Notes under the pieces: model-generated | What the model saw: only the letters and a program-made list of their open reading frames with translations | What the model was told of the DNA's origin: nothing | Databases searched by the model: none | Translations under genes and position numbers: made by a program | NCBI GenBank assembly: GCA_001051155.2 | Contig: JYIP02000002.1 | Coordinates: 3,603,583 to 3,667,582, forward strand | DNA: 64,000 nt | Reading direction: 5' to 3' | DNA from: Chrysoporthe austroafricana | Taxonomy: Eukaryota; Ascomycota; Sordariomycetes; Diaporthales; Cryphonectriaceae | Shown: positions 14,171 to 27,200 of the stretch, in pieces | How the letters are laid out: every line of letters starts with the position of its first letter | Position numbering within the stretch: position 1 is the first letter of the stretch

Positions 14171-15372
14171 CTCTAGAGTCAGAGGCCGGGACACGGCCAA
14201 GGCTTCGTCTATGCTGCGTGCGCTGTCCCCCGTCGCTGTTGAAGGCTATGATGCACTGGCACGCTCCTCCAGGGCCTTGGCCCCGACCAAGGTTCCTGTT
14301 TAACCTCCCGGCAGCCTTGGAAGTAGGTACAGTAGCACCGGCAGGTATCCGTCTTTTTCCCCACAAAGTGACACCTTGGATGCCCAGATCAGCCCATCTC
14401 CTCCACAGATTTTCCCTGCAGGCTGCTGTGCGTACCGGTCTGGATTTCCCCGCGGCGGCGCCCCAGAGTCGTGCGACGGGATAAGACGAGGCTGCCCGTT
14501 GTTGTCCGCGGCGTGGTCGTCCGCGGCACCGCGCTGCCCCCCCCCCCTTTCACAGCAGACGGCAGGACGCCAACGCGTTGCTTGTCTCCTCCCGCGATGA
14601 GACGGCTGGAAGAACAATCTTCCAAGGCGCGCTCCAGACGCCCGACCCTCAGCGCCTTCACGAGGGGCGAATACGCCTGACAAAGGATGGTCTAGACATG
14701 AGTAGATGGTGTGGCGCGAGACACGTCGGAGCGGCCGTTTCTCGCTGGCTCGAGTCATGTCTCAACAGCTTGCCTTGCTGACGTGTTTGGGGGATGCCGT
14801 GGCGGGTAGATTTTTTTTGTAGATTCTTTGTTAGGAGAAAAAAAGAGGGAAAAAAAAATTGCTGCTTTTCTATGGGGGCTTGTTGCACGAGTCTGGGAGA
14901 GCAGATTTAGTAAAAGTTGATGATATGAGATTTGCTTGCTGGTAGCTTCAGGTGAAGCCACTGGTCTTGACTACCATAGTCGTACTCCATCCGGTAATCC
15001 ATCCGCATGTCCATGCCGTCCTGCTCAGGTCCCCCTTCCAGGCCCTGTATCATTTGTCCTGTCTATGTGATATCTTCAAAGCGCAAAGAAAACAAAAAGC
15101 GTTGATCTATTGAAACAAAAGCGACTCCAGAGGTCTCATTCCCAGCCTCGGTTCATGCACTAAGCAGGGGCTGGTCTCGCCTGCAAATCCATCAGAGACA
15201 AAAGCAACTGTGGTGATGTCCGTCCTTCCGCCGGGAAAGTCGAGATTTCTATTATCGTAGAAGACAAGTGGTAGGATCGTTATCCTGAACGCCTCGCAAA
15301 TTTATCCAGTCTATAGCTCCGGTCATCATTCGTAGTGCATCTGTAGCCGTTGGCGCCAGGGACTGTCTTCGC

Positions 15373-16668
15373 CTAGGAGCGGTCCATGAGATCGCCGCCC
15401 GCGATGCTGTTGGATGAGGAACTGCGACCGCTGGCATTGAGACCCTCGGGCGACAGGAGATCCTGCACGGCCACCTTGGGCATCTGAGGGACCGGGAGCT
15501 TGCGCTGGGTTCCATCCGGCCTGCTCATGATGTCCGTGAGGGACATGCCGGTCCTCGCGCCGTTTCCAGACGCCGGGACAGAGGGGAACTGCGCATCAGG
15601 CTGTGGCTCGAGAGGAGCCAGCGCAGGGGTGTGGTGGCCCAGCGACAGCTGCCTGAAAGGGGGGAGTTCGTAGGTTGCCTGGTAAGAGGGCCGGAGGCGT
15701 GGCGAGTGAGCTGGGGTGGCGAGAGGCGTGTGGTCAGGCGTTGGGGACAACGAGTCGTGGGAGAAAGTTGGCGACGAGGGCGCGGTGGAGTTGGGGGAGT
15801 TCGGCCTCGACCTCTTTGCGTGCCTGTACGAGTGCGAGTAGTGGTCGTCGTGGTGCTCATCCTGGGAGTTGGATCTCGACATGTGGTAGGCCGCCAGCGA
15901 GGGCAGATTGCCGCGGGATGCATGAGCGCTGTGAGAGTAGTAAGGGTGGAACCGCGACGAGTGGTGGCTCGGCGAAGGCGCCATCAGGTTGTCCCGCTCG
16001 ACCTGGTTCGCAGCCTTGGCGAGCATGGAGATGTCCATAGGCCCGCCCTGGGGGTTCGAGGGCAGACCTCGCGGCAGGGGTGGGAAGCCGTGGTTGGGCG
16101 GCAGGACGAACTGCGAGAAGGAGTGAGGCGGCGAGACGTTGGGCGAGGACAGCGAGGAGGGAGGAGCGGAGCGGATGTTCTTGGGAGCTGGCGGTGGCAT
16201 CATGTCACCGTGCTGGACGCCGCCGGGAAGCATCTGGTGGGACTGCTGGCCCTTGTTCCCCCGCCTCGAGTTCGGGTTGCTGTGTATCCTCGAGTGCCGG
16301 GTGAGCTCGTCGGAGCGGGAGAACTTCTTGCTGCAGCCCGGGAAGTTGCAGGCGTGGGGCTTCTCCCCGGTATGGGTCCGGATGTGTCTCGTCTGGTGCT
16401 CGAGACGGTGGAAGGCCTTATCGCAGAGTGGGCACTTGTAGGGGCGTGGCAGTTCGTTGGCCACCTCTGTGGGCTGACCGGTGGGCAAGGGCCCGTTCGG
16501 CCGCAGGACGGAGACAGAAGCCATGTCACTCGGCTCGTTCGGCTGCTGCGTGGGAGACTGCGACTGACTGGTGCTGCCGCTGCCGGTGTCCTGCTCCGGG
16601 TGATTCTGAGCAGTGCTCTCGGGGTTCAGCAGATTTTGAAAATCTACTGCTGACTGTGATCGTTGCAT
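15373..16668 (-). CDS. creA: Carbon catabolite repressor CreA/Cre1 (C2H2 zinc finger)
   Basis: A single uninterrupted frame of 431 aa starting [10 protein letters not shown]. Two adjacent C2H2 zinc fingers span residues 77-129: ligands C79, C82, H95, H99 and C107, C112, H125, H129, joined by the linker HTGEKPH. Finger sequence, N-terminal position and length are those of ascomycete CreA/Cre1. This nuclear repressor binds SYGGRG sites and shuts off genes for alternative carbon sources when glucose is present. After the fingers come a basic segment, a long Ser/Pro/His-rich region, a conserved block ([14 protein letters not shown]) and a C-terminal block ([11 protein letters not shown] ... [11 protein letters not shown]) characteristic of the family's repression and regulatory region. 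The gene stands alone. SYGGRG-like hexamers such as CTGGGG occur in its upstream region (16.7-17.6 kb), which would fit autoregulation, but so short a motif is frequent by chance. The identification is very secure. Confidence 0.97.
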   Translation of the reverse strand: MQRSQSAVDFQNLLNPESTAQNHPEQDTGSGSTSQSQSPTQQPNEPSDMASVSVLRPNGPLPTGQPTEVANELPRPYKCPLCDKAFHRLEHQTRHIRTHTGEKPHACNFPGCSKKFSRSDELTRHSRIHSNPNSRRGNKGQQSHQMLPGGVQHGDMMPPPAPKNIRSAPPSSLSSPNVSPPHSFSQFVLPPNHGFPPLPRGLPSNPQGGPMDISMLAKAANQVERDNLMAPSPSHHSSRFHPYYSHSAHASRGNLPSLAAYHMSRSNSQDEHHDDHYSHSYRHAKRSRPNSPNSTAPSSPTFSHDSLSPTPDHTPLATPAHSPRLRPSYQATYELPPFRQLSLGHHTPALAPLEPQPDAQFPSVPASGNGARTGMSLTDIMSRPDGTQRKLPVPQMPKVAVQDLLSPEGLNASGRSSSSNSIAGGDLMDRS

Positions 16669-19600
16669 AGGACCGCCCTGTCTGGGTGACCCAGGCCTAC
16701 CACGGGAACAAGGTCTGTCTCTCCGTAGGGTGGGCTGGTGGTGACGGGAAGGTAGTCTGCACCCTCTGGCAGGAGGCTGATCGCGAGGTGTGGTGCTGGT
16801 TCTGGTCTGAGGAGCGTTCGACGGCAGGGAGCCTTCTTATCTTGAGGGTCGACCCGGGAGGTGGAGATAGCGATAACGGCGGAGTGTTCAGTGAAGTCGG
16901 TCCCCAGGCCAAGGAGACGAGAATTTGTATCTTGTATTGGATTAGTGCGGGTGCACACACGCACTGGGGAGGATGGGTTGTTGGCTGGCAGGTTGGGGAA
17001 GAAAATCTGGGGAAGCAGTAGGCGTCATGAATTTCAGAGGAGAGGGCGCAGAGGTGGGCTGCGCGGGTGGGAGGAGGGAGCCGAGATCTTTTTAAAACAG
17101 CAGGCGGCTTTTTCTCGTCGCTCTCCAGCTCCCCCCCAGCGGGTCAGATCCAGTTCCAGCACGTAATGGACGGGGTACGCTGCTGTGCAATCTGCTAGCA
17201 GGCTGGGGGCGGTACTTGGGTACCTGGGTACCTGGGCCGCCCAGAGTTGCTGCGGCCCAAGTCGAGATTCTGGTGGGGGGACCCCTGAAGGGACCCCCTG
17301 ACAAGGGCGAAGGGCAGAGGCGGGTCAGGGAGAGACATGTGGAGGTGTGCGGGCTGGTGGGTGGGGGATCAAGCACAGGGACGTCGGGACTGCGGCAGGA
17401 GTACCTCGCAGCAGGGAGCAGCAGAGGGGGGCGCGAGACGGCGAGAGGGAGGGCCCAGCGCCCATCCGGTCACCCGGGGTCGCCCTGGAAATGGGGCTGG
17501 GGCCAGTCACGATCTTCTCCCCAGCACACGGCCGCAGATGAGCTGCCCAGGTGGCTGACACTACGCCCTAGGGCCACAAATGAGGCCCTCCTGCTGCTGG
17601 ACGGCCCGTACATGGCAGATGATGGAACGACATAGAACGGAATATTGTGGGGGGAGAGGGGTGGGAATGTATCGACAACCTGCGGGAATGATCGTGTCAG
17701 GTTGGCAACATGTCATACTCACAGCTGCATGCGAGCACATTACATACTTTTGAGACAAACCACCTAATAGTACAGCCCAGCTCTCGTCCTCTCAGCACGC
17801 TCAATGCAACGACCGGGAAAACTCACCTGGACAGTATCGTCCTGTCCTATCCCGTCATCCCGGATCAGGCCATGATCATCCCAGGATCGTCACAATCCGG
17901 GGTACAAAGTATCCATTCCGTACCCCGTGGAGAACACCACTGGCCAAAGACACCCTCTGCCGCTGGGGCCTCGACGGCTACGAGGCTCGGAAGACCAACT
18001 ACTTAGTACTCCCCATCGGCCAGGGCCTTAGGTATATGGCTGAGCGAGGCAGGGCGGCGGTATCCACGGTCCTGACCGGCGACTACTTCCCCATACTAGG
18101 CGCGCCATGCCAGCCAAGCCCAGAGCCTAGGCAGCCTTGCCCTCACAAGACGGGCGACGACAGGCGCGGCTATGGCAACCACCTGGTCCGTCTAGCGGTG
18201 TCAGGTACGAGAGCAGAGGCTGAGGGAGGGCCGGTTGATTGGGCGTTGACCACCCACCCACGCCGCCGCCAACGACAAATCACCCCCAAACTCTGCCCCT
18301 ACGGTCTACCTCAGGTGGCCTGGAGCGGCTGAGCGGCGCGGGATGGCATGCGCCAACACGACTTGCCTTCACCCGTTATGTGCGGCCAGGCACGGGCATT
18401 GCGACAGCCCTCAGCGGGATTGCGAGATAAGGCCGGCCGCGAGGGTTCCCCAGCTGAAAAGAACAAGGAAAAGAAGAAGAAAAAAGAGCACTTTCCGGGG
18501 GACGTCTCTGCTCCGCGCTGGCAATACACGGCGCACCAAGCCCGCGATTTCTGTTCTGGGGCTTGCCTTTTATCCATCTACGTATCGGGCCTGTCTCTCA
18601 TAATCTGCACAAGCAGCAGGAAACACGTTGTTCCTGCACATTCTGCGTACCACAATCATCAGATCAAACACCCACAACCGCCTGAGGGTTTGCGGAGTGT
18701 GGGGTCTCCAGTAGCCCAAGGAAGCCGGAGGACGGGGTCGGGGGAGGCCGATTTCTACCCCAGATTGGTGACGCAGTCTGCTCGCTCACCGGCTTCGTCA
18801 TCTATACCACCCCCCCTCTAATAAAAAGGGTCCTCTTTTCCTCGCACATATTTGTAGCTCCGCCCGGATTTCCGATCACCAGCCGGCGGGCTGATCCGCG
18901 AAGCCTCATGGCAAGGGCCGAGCTGCGAGCAGCAGCTTTGCTGGCAATGTGTGGGCGCTCCTCCAGCCAGCACAGCCGCCGCTACGGGAACAAGAGGCCT
19001 GGGCGACGCAAAGTCCGGAGGAAAACGTGGGGAGGCCTTCCTGGCCTGTTCAGGCATCCTCGCTCCGGAAAATCTTCGTGCGAGGACGTCGAGCCACAAA
19101 GATAAGAAGTACTACCCGAGGGGGCTTAGCGCCTCGTCCCAATCCGGGCTGACATGGGTCAAGGGGCCTGGGGCCATTGATAGTGATGGTCGCTCGCCGA
19201 AATCTCGGCCTGTCAACCCAGAGTCTTCCACTATGCACTATGGAATGTGCGGATCCGAACTGGGCTTCCAACTACTACGTACCGCAGTAGTTCACCGACC
19301 ACGGCAGAGTTTTTCGTTCTCCATCACGTCAGCCGATATTCCTCCACGACCCGCCTCAGATACAAGCTGACGATGAAGTCCCACCAGCAACCGTCGGCTT
19401 TATCCCGGCGTTGAGGCGTAGACTTCTTGCGGTCCGAGTCTAATCGTGACGGCGCGGTACCCCCACGATCTAGAGAATCTGGAGCGATCTATTGCATACC
19501 ACTGCTCTATGGCCGTCAAATGAGGCTCGATCTTCCCGGGCGGGAGCAGATATAGTTCGGTCTACGATCCCGACTCAAAGTCTGACTGAGAGGTTGCGCG

Positions 19601-22600
19601 AAAATGTCGTCACCTCTGGATTGCAAACGGTCGCCCCTCCGGGAGCACATGTCAAAGTCTGTCCAGTCTTTTTCCTGGTCAAGAGTTTGTGTGCCGCAGT
19701 TTAGCCTGCCCAATCAGACTACTTCGTGAAAACTTTGATGCTCGGCATTCAACCCGATCTTTGAGCTCTTGTTATCTTGGGAGGGGGAAGCGGGGGGAGA
19801 GCGTTGGACGGGCTGCGAGAGAGTCGTTGGTGATAAAACGGGCTGACATGTGAAGGGACGTCCTCTCTCATCCAACGATATCCCCACGGGCTTGCAACCC
19901 ATTTGTAGGGAGCTAGCCCTGAGGCTGGCACCTGGTTCGCCTACAGAACGTCCGTGAGATCGCATAAACCCTCGACCCAAAGCTCGGAACTACCTGAAAC
20001 GGAATGGCCGAGGCTGAGAAGGAACGTGCTGGGTCCCGTCCTGCGCCTTGGTTTGATATCATCAAGACAGGTCGCCCGGACCTTGAGTGTTGCAACTCCA
20101 ACGAGTTGCGCACACTTATCACGAGCCTGCGAGCCAACGAAACGCCCCGATGGCCTTTGAGCATCTCCTGCATGGATCCGGGTTTCGCGAACACATCGCC
20201 TCTTCACACAGAAACCATGGTTCCGGCGAGTGTGACGGCGAAATTATTTTTGGCTAGGCACGATGTGGCGCTCGCCCCGCGATCTCACTGGCACTTATCG
20301 TGCCCTGATCACATCGACTTGTGCAGTGATCAATCTTCTATGAGATAGGTGGTCTGGAGTGGCCATGTGACTCCCCCTTTCGGCGGCTTGCCGCCATCAA
20401 GACGCTGGGAGAGCTCGCCCGGCCCCGGCCAGCGTGCGGCGACCACAGATTTCCCCGGTTTAGCAATTTACTGTACCAGGCGGGGCTCCACAGTGCTCCC
20501 TTCGCCTGGGTCCGGCCAAGCATCAAGTACCTGTGGACGTGGGGCGCTGTGGCAATCCTGAGCGCCTCTCCAGTTTTCTCGCCCTGATACTCGCCGTCCG
20601 AGACCGCCCGAATGCGCTGGGGGTCAGAACATGCCTGGCAGCTCTGCAACAGCACCTAGACCCATTGATCCGAAGTTTCTTACGACTGTCGAAAGTTCAC
20701 GCCTTCTTGTAGTGTCGGTATGAGCCATTGAGAGCCTGACTTCTGGGTAGAGGGGCGGAAACTCTAAAAGACGCCGCATTCACATGTCAAAAATTCCGCA
20801 GCTTAAAGGGGGGGGGGCGTTTTGATAAGCTGTTGGGACGCGATCGCGAGGCGGGCTCAATATGACAACATGGACGATACGCTGATTTTGACAACGACGC
20901 CAAAGTTCGTGGGTCCCCGATGCCCTCTCTCGGCTGTTCTCGAGTGGATGGCTGGGGCGCGCTTGTAGGTACATACCTTGAGATGGCGGGCGCATAATCG
21001 CCGTCCCTTGCATCGTCAGCCCCGTCGAATACTCTTGCCTCCTCCACACCGGATCTGGGGAGAGGCTTGACTCGTCTCTGGCTTCCCAATCGAGTAAGGA
21101 CCGAGTCCAGAGCTTTTGCGGGTTTGCCGATTTTTCTCGTTTCAAGCACAGCTGCTTGAAGCCGACCCACTCTGGGGGCCCCTTCTGCTGGTCTTCGGAA
21201 CTTGGGCGAAACAGGACGCCTCTCGTGGCCCAGACCAGGCGGCGCAGATTCTGTGTTTTCGGTGAAATTTCCCGGCTTCCACAAATCCCCAGGATTGCTA
21301 TGCTCTGATCGGCAAGGACCTGGCAGCAGCCGCCCGAATCTAGCCAGGACCGACCAGATGTCTGGACAGACATGTCTGGACGTCTAGATTAAACCTGGGT
21401 CAGATCCTATGCTGCTGACCTGTCATCCCTCGCGGCTGTCGACGAAGCTGCCGATTCGATTCGCTCGCATCAGGGCTGCATCCTGCGAGGGGCTCCGGGG
21501 TGCCATTCCGCACCACCCGTGGACCCTTGTAGTCTTGCAGCAGAGCCTCGGATTACTTCCGACGGGTGATGCGATACGTACCTAGTACCGCCTTGTGGCC
21601 TTGAATGGCACGGCCGCCTCAGAAGGGCAGCCCAGCCTCGCGGAGGGCTCCCCGGGCGCGTCGAGCAGTCTCGCGAGTCGCCGTGTTTCTGGGCTCGCCC
21701 AGGGGAACTGGCACCCCGGGTGCTGAAACAGCTGCCCTTGGTACGACGGCGCACGGAGGTCTGGGCAAGGAGGTCTCACACTCCCGCAGAGGCCAGTGGT
21801 GTGGTCTGACGGGTGACTACTCTGAGAGGCTGAGGCCTGTGAACCCCAGATTCTGCCCAGGGTTCATCTTCAGGGGTTTCCAGCCCGCGGGGTGTGGGAA
21901 TGTTACATCCTCAACCGGGGTTCTGTCCGCCCCCAAGGTCCTCCATCCTCTCCTTGCTGGCACTCTGCACGGGGGATCACTTGATATGGGGCTCCATCGC
22001 GGACCAGTGCAGAATTCGTCTCTCCTCGCATGAGCCGCTGCCGCTCGATCTCGTATTAACCTGGTCGCGATGGATGCTCTCGACGGCGACTCGCAGCTGC
22101 GACGCGTCCACCACACCCAGTGCGAGACAGGCAGTCATTTGAGCAGACCATAACACACCTGACTGCTTCCTGTGGTGATCATGGGGCCACCCAGGCACGT
22201 TCTGGTGTGACGGGACGAGCTCAGAAGGGCGTCGAGCCCCCACGCCCTTGGTCCAGCTATCGACCATAATTTCGCAGCGGCCATCCGTTATCTTGGGGCC
22301 ACCCCGCCCCGCGGCGAGGCGTCCCCGCGGGGGGCAAATACGAAAAATGACAATCATCGAGGGAATTACTCCATCATCGCCCCGTAATCCATCGGATCAG
22401 TGGGTTACCCCGTCTTCCGGACGCGTGAGATGCTTGCTGTGGTACAGAGTAGACGTCCTCACCAGCGGGTTGCCCAGTTGCCCCATGTTCGGTCAGGTGA
22501 AGCATCCCAGACCAGGCCTCCACCCTGGCGGCATTAGGAGCGATGAAGACAGCCATCGCAGGAGAATCGTAGTACAGAGTTCTGGCCGGGTCGGCTTCTT

Positions 22601-22861
22601 CGCCCTCCTGGAGTTCGTATTTGTCGAGTTGCTGATGATAATATGAGATGGGGCGGGCGGTAGCTAGTGAGGTGCAGATACTGTACCCCACATCTAAGTC
22701 ACGCTTTCCCCAGACGCGTCGACTGCATAGCTGACAGCACTCCAACCGTACAACTGGGGAAAAAGCAGGGCAAGCAGGTCCGTTCTCAATTCTAGGCCGG
22801 CTCATCCGCGCAGACAAGCTTCCAGTCTTTTCCAAAACCGTTCTCGATGCGGTCATGAGCC
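16669..22861. other. Long intergenic region; creA promoter/leader at left
   Basis: No gene is supported over about 6.2 kb. The first kilobase upstream of the creA ATG (minus strand) is GC-rich, has several CTGGGG/GTGGGG hexamers and is the likely promoter and leader of creA. The remainder has only short conflicting ORFs, the longest being a 197-codon minus frame at 20780-21373 with no recognisable domain. A G run lies at 20808-20817, and a short tandem of GGGTACCT sits near 17217-17235. The last few hundred bases should contain the promoter of the RecA-like gene; no clear TATA box was identified. Confidence 0.5.
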
Positions 22862-24274
22862 ATGGACTACCACGCAAGGCACGGCCACGATGTTGTCGGC
22901 AGCTTTGACTTACCCTCGACGCGTGAGTACCGTTCATATCGGCGTCAAACATCCCACGTGCTGACGCTCTCGGCAGACAGGATGCCTACCGTCTCGGCTG
23001 CACAGGCTCTGGATGAGCTGAACGGAGACGCTTCCCCATTCGTGTCGACCAGCCTGCCTGACCTCGATCAGGCTTTGGCAGGGGGCACTGCATGCGCGCC
23101 AGATGCAGCAGATGTGAAGGGTGGCATACCCAAGGGCCAGGTCACGGAGTTTTGGGGTCCGCCTGGCGTGGGCAAGACTACCCTGGGGTGCGTCGAATTG
23201 CCACCGATGGGGGGTGGAAGTTGTTAATCTCTGACCAGCCTGCAGGATACAAGCGGCTACGAACGTTTTGCGCGATGGCAGAAGTGTCGCCTGGGTCGAC
23301 TGCTTCCACCCCGTCTGTCAAGACCGGATCACGGGGTTCTGCATCGGTGCAGGCGCTGAGGAGGACGGCGCGCCATCTGACCCTCTAAGCAAGTTGATCC
23401 ACTATTGCTGCCCAAGTCTGGCTCACTTCATTGCCCTGCTCTGCAGGCCGACCCATTCGGCTCTCCCAACGGACACAGCTCTCATTGTTGTCGACTCGCT
23501 TTCGGCTCTAATTAATCATGCATTCCCACGGATGCCCGCTCCGAAAGCGGCTGTCAACGGAAACAATAAGGGCATGTCTGGCTGCCCCACGCTGAGATGG
23601 CTTAGCTGACAGCGGCAGGTCCTTCCCCGTCGTCGAGACGAATGCAACTCCTTCACTACATTGTGAACGCTTTGCAGAAATTAGCCGCGACTCGTGATGC
23701 TGCAGTAGTCATTCTCACACAATGCGCCACACGAATGCAGGCGGAAAGAGCCGCAACTCTGATCCCGGCCATTAATGCCAGCGTGTGGGAACAAGGGATC
23801 GCGACGAGGGTTGCACTTTTCCGGGACTGGGCGTGGCGCGAGGGCCAGGCGTTCGGTGCGCACCTCGCCGCGGTACAGAAGGTGAATGGTAGGGTAACAC
23901 TGGAGGCGTTAGAGAAGGTATACGCCTTTAATATTGAGTCGGTTGGTCACACCGCCCCTACTGAGTCAGTCTCACCTTGTACTGACAGAGAGTAGACAGG
24001 TCTGGTACCCGTGGACTACGATGCCACTCAACCAGTGGGTGCGATTCCCTACACGCCGGCCCAGAAGCGCAAGCTTGATGAGACGGGCCTCGAGGTCCCA
24101 GACAGCGAGGACGATGAATATGGCTGGCAGGAAGACGACGACAATGCGTTGCCGGGACCACCGCCTCAGTGGCAGGGCAGCGAGGATATCTTACTGGGGC
24201 AGCATCCTGAGAGAGACGACGGCGAAGACGATGACAGCTCCGATGACCCGGATCCGGAGCAGGAGCCTTCCTGA
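22862..24274 (+). CDS. RecA/Rad51-family recombination protein (Rad55/57/XRCC3-type paralogue), 5 exons
   Basis: Model: exons 22862-22922, 22977-23187, 23246-23571, 23619-23945 and 24000-24274, 399 aa. All junctions keep phase. Introns 1, 2 and 4 have GT donors with CTGAC branch sites; intron 3 (47 nt) uses a GC donor. The start at 22862 is preferred over the ATG at 22982 because the small first exon splices in frame and adds 22 family-like residues. Walker A GPPGVGKT is at residues 81-88 and Walker B-like LIVVDS at about 170-175, followed by the ATP-dependent recombinase core (QKLAATRDAAVVILTQ). The acidic tail (EVPDSEDDEYGW then D/E-rich) is poorly structured. By family, it should act in the nucleus in homologous recombination, probably assisting Rad51; which paralogue it is cannot be settled by eye. 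The weak GTCACA donor of intron 4 is the least certain junction. Confidence 0.85.
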
Positions 24275-27200
24275 GGAGACGTGAGCCGCTCTGCAGAAGA
24301 ATGGGTCTCAGTGCATCCTTCGACTCCTCCGACAATTCCGGGTCTACACAGCGCCGCAGTATTGCCTATCTTCCTCCCCAGCTTCTAGGTAATTTGGATT
24401 GCTGGGGAAGTTGTCGTGATCGGTCCAACGTCGGCTTGACATTTGTGGGACCCCTTCGCTGATTTCGATCTCGGCCAATCCCGCCTTTTTCGCGGAAATC
24501 TTCGGCGCGAATTCCCCTGGGACGCCACCACAGTAACACCGCCAAATGCCAACTGCGAACGAAGGTCCCGATGCTCCAGTATCGACTTGGCAGGGCTGGG
24601 CAACCTAGCAATTGATGTCAGTCTCTGCACGGGTCTCAAATGTCATGTCGTCATTGACGGGTGACTCTTTGCAGCTACGGGAATTGATTACTGCACCACG
24701 TGCAAGCGGGCACCTGGGTAGGCCTGTGGTAAGTTCTGGGTCGTGACACACAGACCATTGCCACGTTCAGAGCCTTGCTGAGCTCTGAGACCGGCTCGAG
24801 ATAGCGCTGCATCATACAGGAGTAGGCAGTCGGCGTGTTCCTAGGAAACCCTTCGGTCCGGTTGTTGCAGTATCGGTTTCTCGTGAACAGCATCAATCTA
24901 TTTCTGCGAACTGATCCCATCTATTCAACACCTACCAAGACGCTGACCAGGTACTATGTAGTCGACCCAAACTCCCTCGCAACGCAGCATCGACGAAAGT
25001 ATACCCCACATTCCGTCCCGGGCTCTGAACCGCAAAAAATTTACTCGCAATGGGCCGGTACCCATGATATCCATGAGGTACATTGCAGAAAATTCACGAC
25101 CATAGTACGGGGTCACAGCAATCTCGATGGCAATTGCGGTGACATCGGGAATACTGGGCCAATCCACCGGATAACCTCGGCCACAGCCCGAGCACAATGG
25201 ACAAACGGAACCTGCTCCATCAACACTGGTGTGTCTCAACCACCACTTTCCCGGCAACAATACTTGGTAGCGAGTTCTTTGCTCCCTGCGACACCTATTC
25301 CTTGATGCTCCGACCTACTGAGAGCCGCAGCTATGGAGACAACCATCTGATATCTGATAAGTCTGACACCACCTGCCCCTCACTGGTGGCATGTTTCTGG
25401 GGCCGAGCGGATCTACCCGCCCTGGGCTCCAATGCCGGTGCAACTGTGGCTTTGATCAGCAAGACGCCCTCTTCACTGCTACCAGCCTTGCAAGTGCAAG
25501 ACGCTCGACATTACACTCCTCGATTCGAAGTTGAGACGATCTCTGTGCTGCGGGTGATTTACCCCCCCCGTCTCCCCGCGAAATTACTCAGGAGCGGCGA
25601 CGTAACAGGTGTATACTTTTACAACACCCTCGACAATCACTGCAACGATGACTTGCAGCGGAAATGCAGGAAGTGCCATCCACCCGCCCCTCCATCTCTT
25701 TCCAGGTCTCGTTGTTGTCGGACGCAATGTTTGGAGAACCGACCGGCACATGGACCACCCTGGTTGGATATCTTCTAGACTTGCCATCTTTACACCACAC
25801 CTCGTTTAGGAGACGGCAGACCGGTATGTCGGCCGGGCTTCCTGGCTTCCTGGTCCTAAGCATGTTGACGTGACGGTCTTGCACACGTCTAGCTGCCGTC
25901 GACGACACCTATCATGGCGCAAGAATGGCCTGCTGTGAAACGATCATACCTCACGATAGCAGTATCAGTGGGAAATGCTACTAGGCCACTACTTCGACAG
26001 AGTGGAGACGTTGTCTTGTCCGGATACATAGTAGGATCGCCATGGTGGTGTAGTAGCTGAACATTACATGCGAAGCCAGCCATACAGCGCATCATCTCGG
26101 ATCACCGGCCCACCTACCTCTGCCAGTGGGGTGATGTCGCTGGCACCGTGGCGTGTTTACAAAACGTCCGCACATCGATTCGCATTGGGGAGGTTACCGT
26201 ACCCCGGGCCGCGTCTGTCGCCCCTCTGGTCCGAGTATTATGATCCCCTTGCATGCCTTTATCCAGTCTTTCACCATAGCGTTGTGTTCGGGCGCGTTGA
26301 GTGGTCAAGAGGCGGGGTGTCGTGGCTGCCCGGGGCCTGCATGTCTTTCATCTTCCAAGAAGGTTCTCGAGGCGGCCGACGCCTGCTCGTGGCTCCCGCC
26401 AACCGTCCCGTCAAGGCAGAGCGGAACGTTCTGCCTCCGCTGCTTGTCCTCGTGAGCATGATACTGCCAGAATTCAGCAGATTTGAGGACGCCTTGGCGT
26501 CCACGGCGTGATCTCTTTAATGTTCCCCGTCAAGGCATACTGACTCGCAGGCATGAACTGGGTTCGTAGTGTTCTTCACATGGCGACGGCAATGCGGGCC
26601 CGCATGCATGAAGATCCGACGCTCAAGCGTGACGTGCTCACGCCACATATGCAGCCTCGCTTGTATATAGCAGGACAAGGTCCTTGAGTGCATGTCTCCA
26701 ATCGCGCATATGACCAATAGCCGTGGGCGGGACCGACCGGCTCAGCGGGGGCAGGGAAGAAGCAACTGCAGGAACTTGAGCTGCCTCGCCTCGCCAGACC
26801 CATGCTTTGGGCAACTGGATGTCGGCACTGGCCGGGTACAACTCTTCGAAGGGATGATTGCCAAACCCGGTAGGAGGTGCAGGGCTCGTGCATGTGTAAC
26901 TGCCGAACGTCCAAAGGGCAGCCTGCATCGTCGGCGGCTGTCCTATTCGAGCCTATTGCAGCCTGCTGGGTATGTCCAGCTGGCAGACGCTGGCCTGAGC
27001 ACGCCTAAGCGAGATAGTCTGACACCTGGGGAATCGAGATGCAGCACTGTTGGGGGGGGGGGGGAGACCCATCTTGCGTTCGTAGCTGGTGCACGATGTC
27101 ACCATTCAAGTACAAGTCATGCCGGGAGGAACGGATGAAGGAATAGATCGTCAAGTAGCACAGCTCGAGCGCACTTGTAGCAGAAATTGGAAATAATGTG

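Larger units (their letters stand above)
7008..15372. other. Gene-free stretch; creA 3' flank at right end
   Basis: Over 8 kb without a supported gene. ORFs of up to about 200 codons occur on both strands, but they overlap each other, are rich in Arg/Pro/Gly/Ser as expected from out-of-frame GC-rich DNA, and show no domain. Small repeats are present: a 10-bp CCGCCCCCAG tandem (about 11811-11850), a G run (10799-10809), a C run (14537-14547), an AAAAT-type microsatellite (about 14140-14170) and a GTGGG/GAGT-type stretch (about 13895-13940). The right end (about 14.8-15.37 kb), downstream of the creA stop on the minus strand, is AT-richer and is likely its 3' UTR. Nothing resembling transposase or reverse transcriptase was recognised. 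Confidence 0.55.

Noticed and set aside
15631..16653. 340-codon plus-strand frame
   Set aside because: Antisense of creA; Val/Arg/Gly-rich low-complexity content is explained by GC-rich codon use of the real gene.
20780..21373. 197-codon minus-strand frame
   Set aside because: No domain, no supporting exon structure and a competing overlapping frame of similar length; evidence too weak to call a gene.
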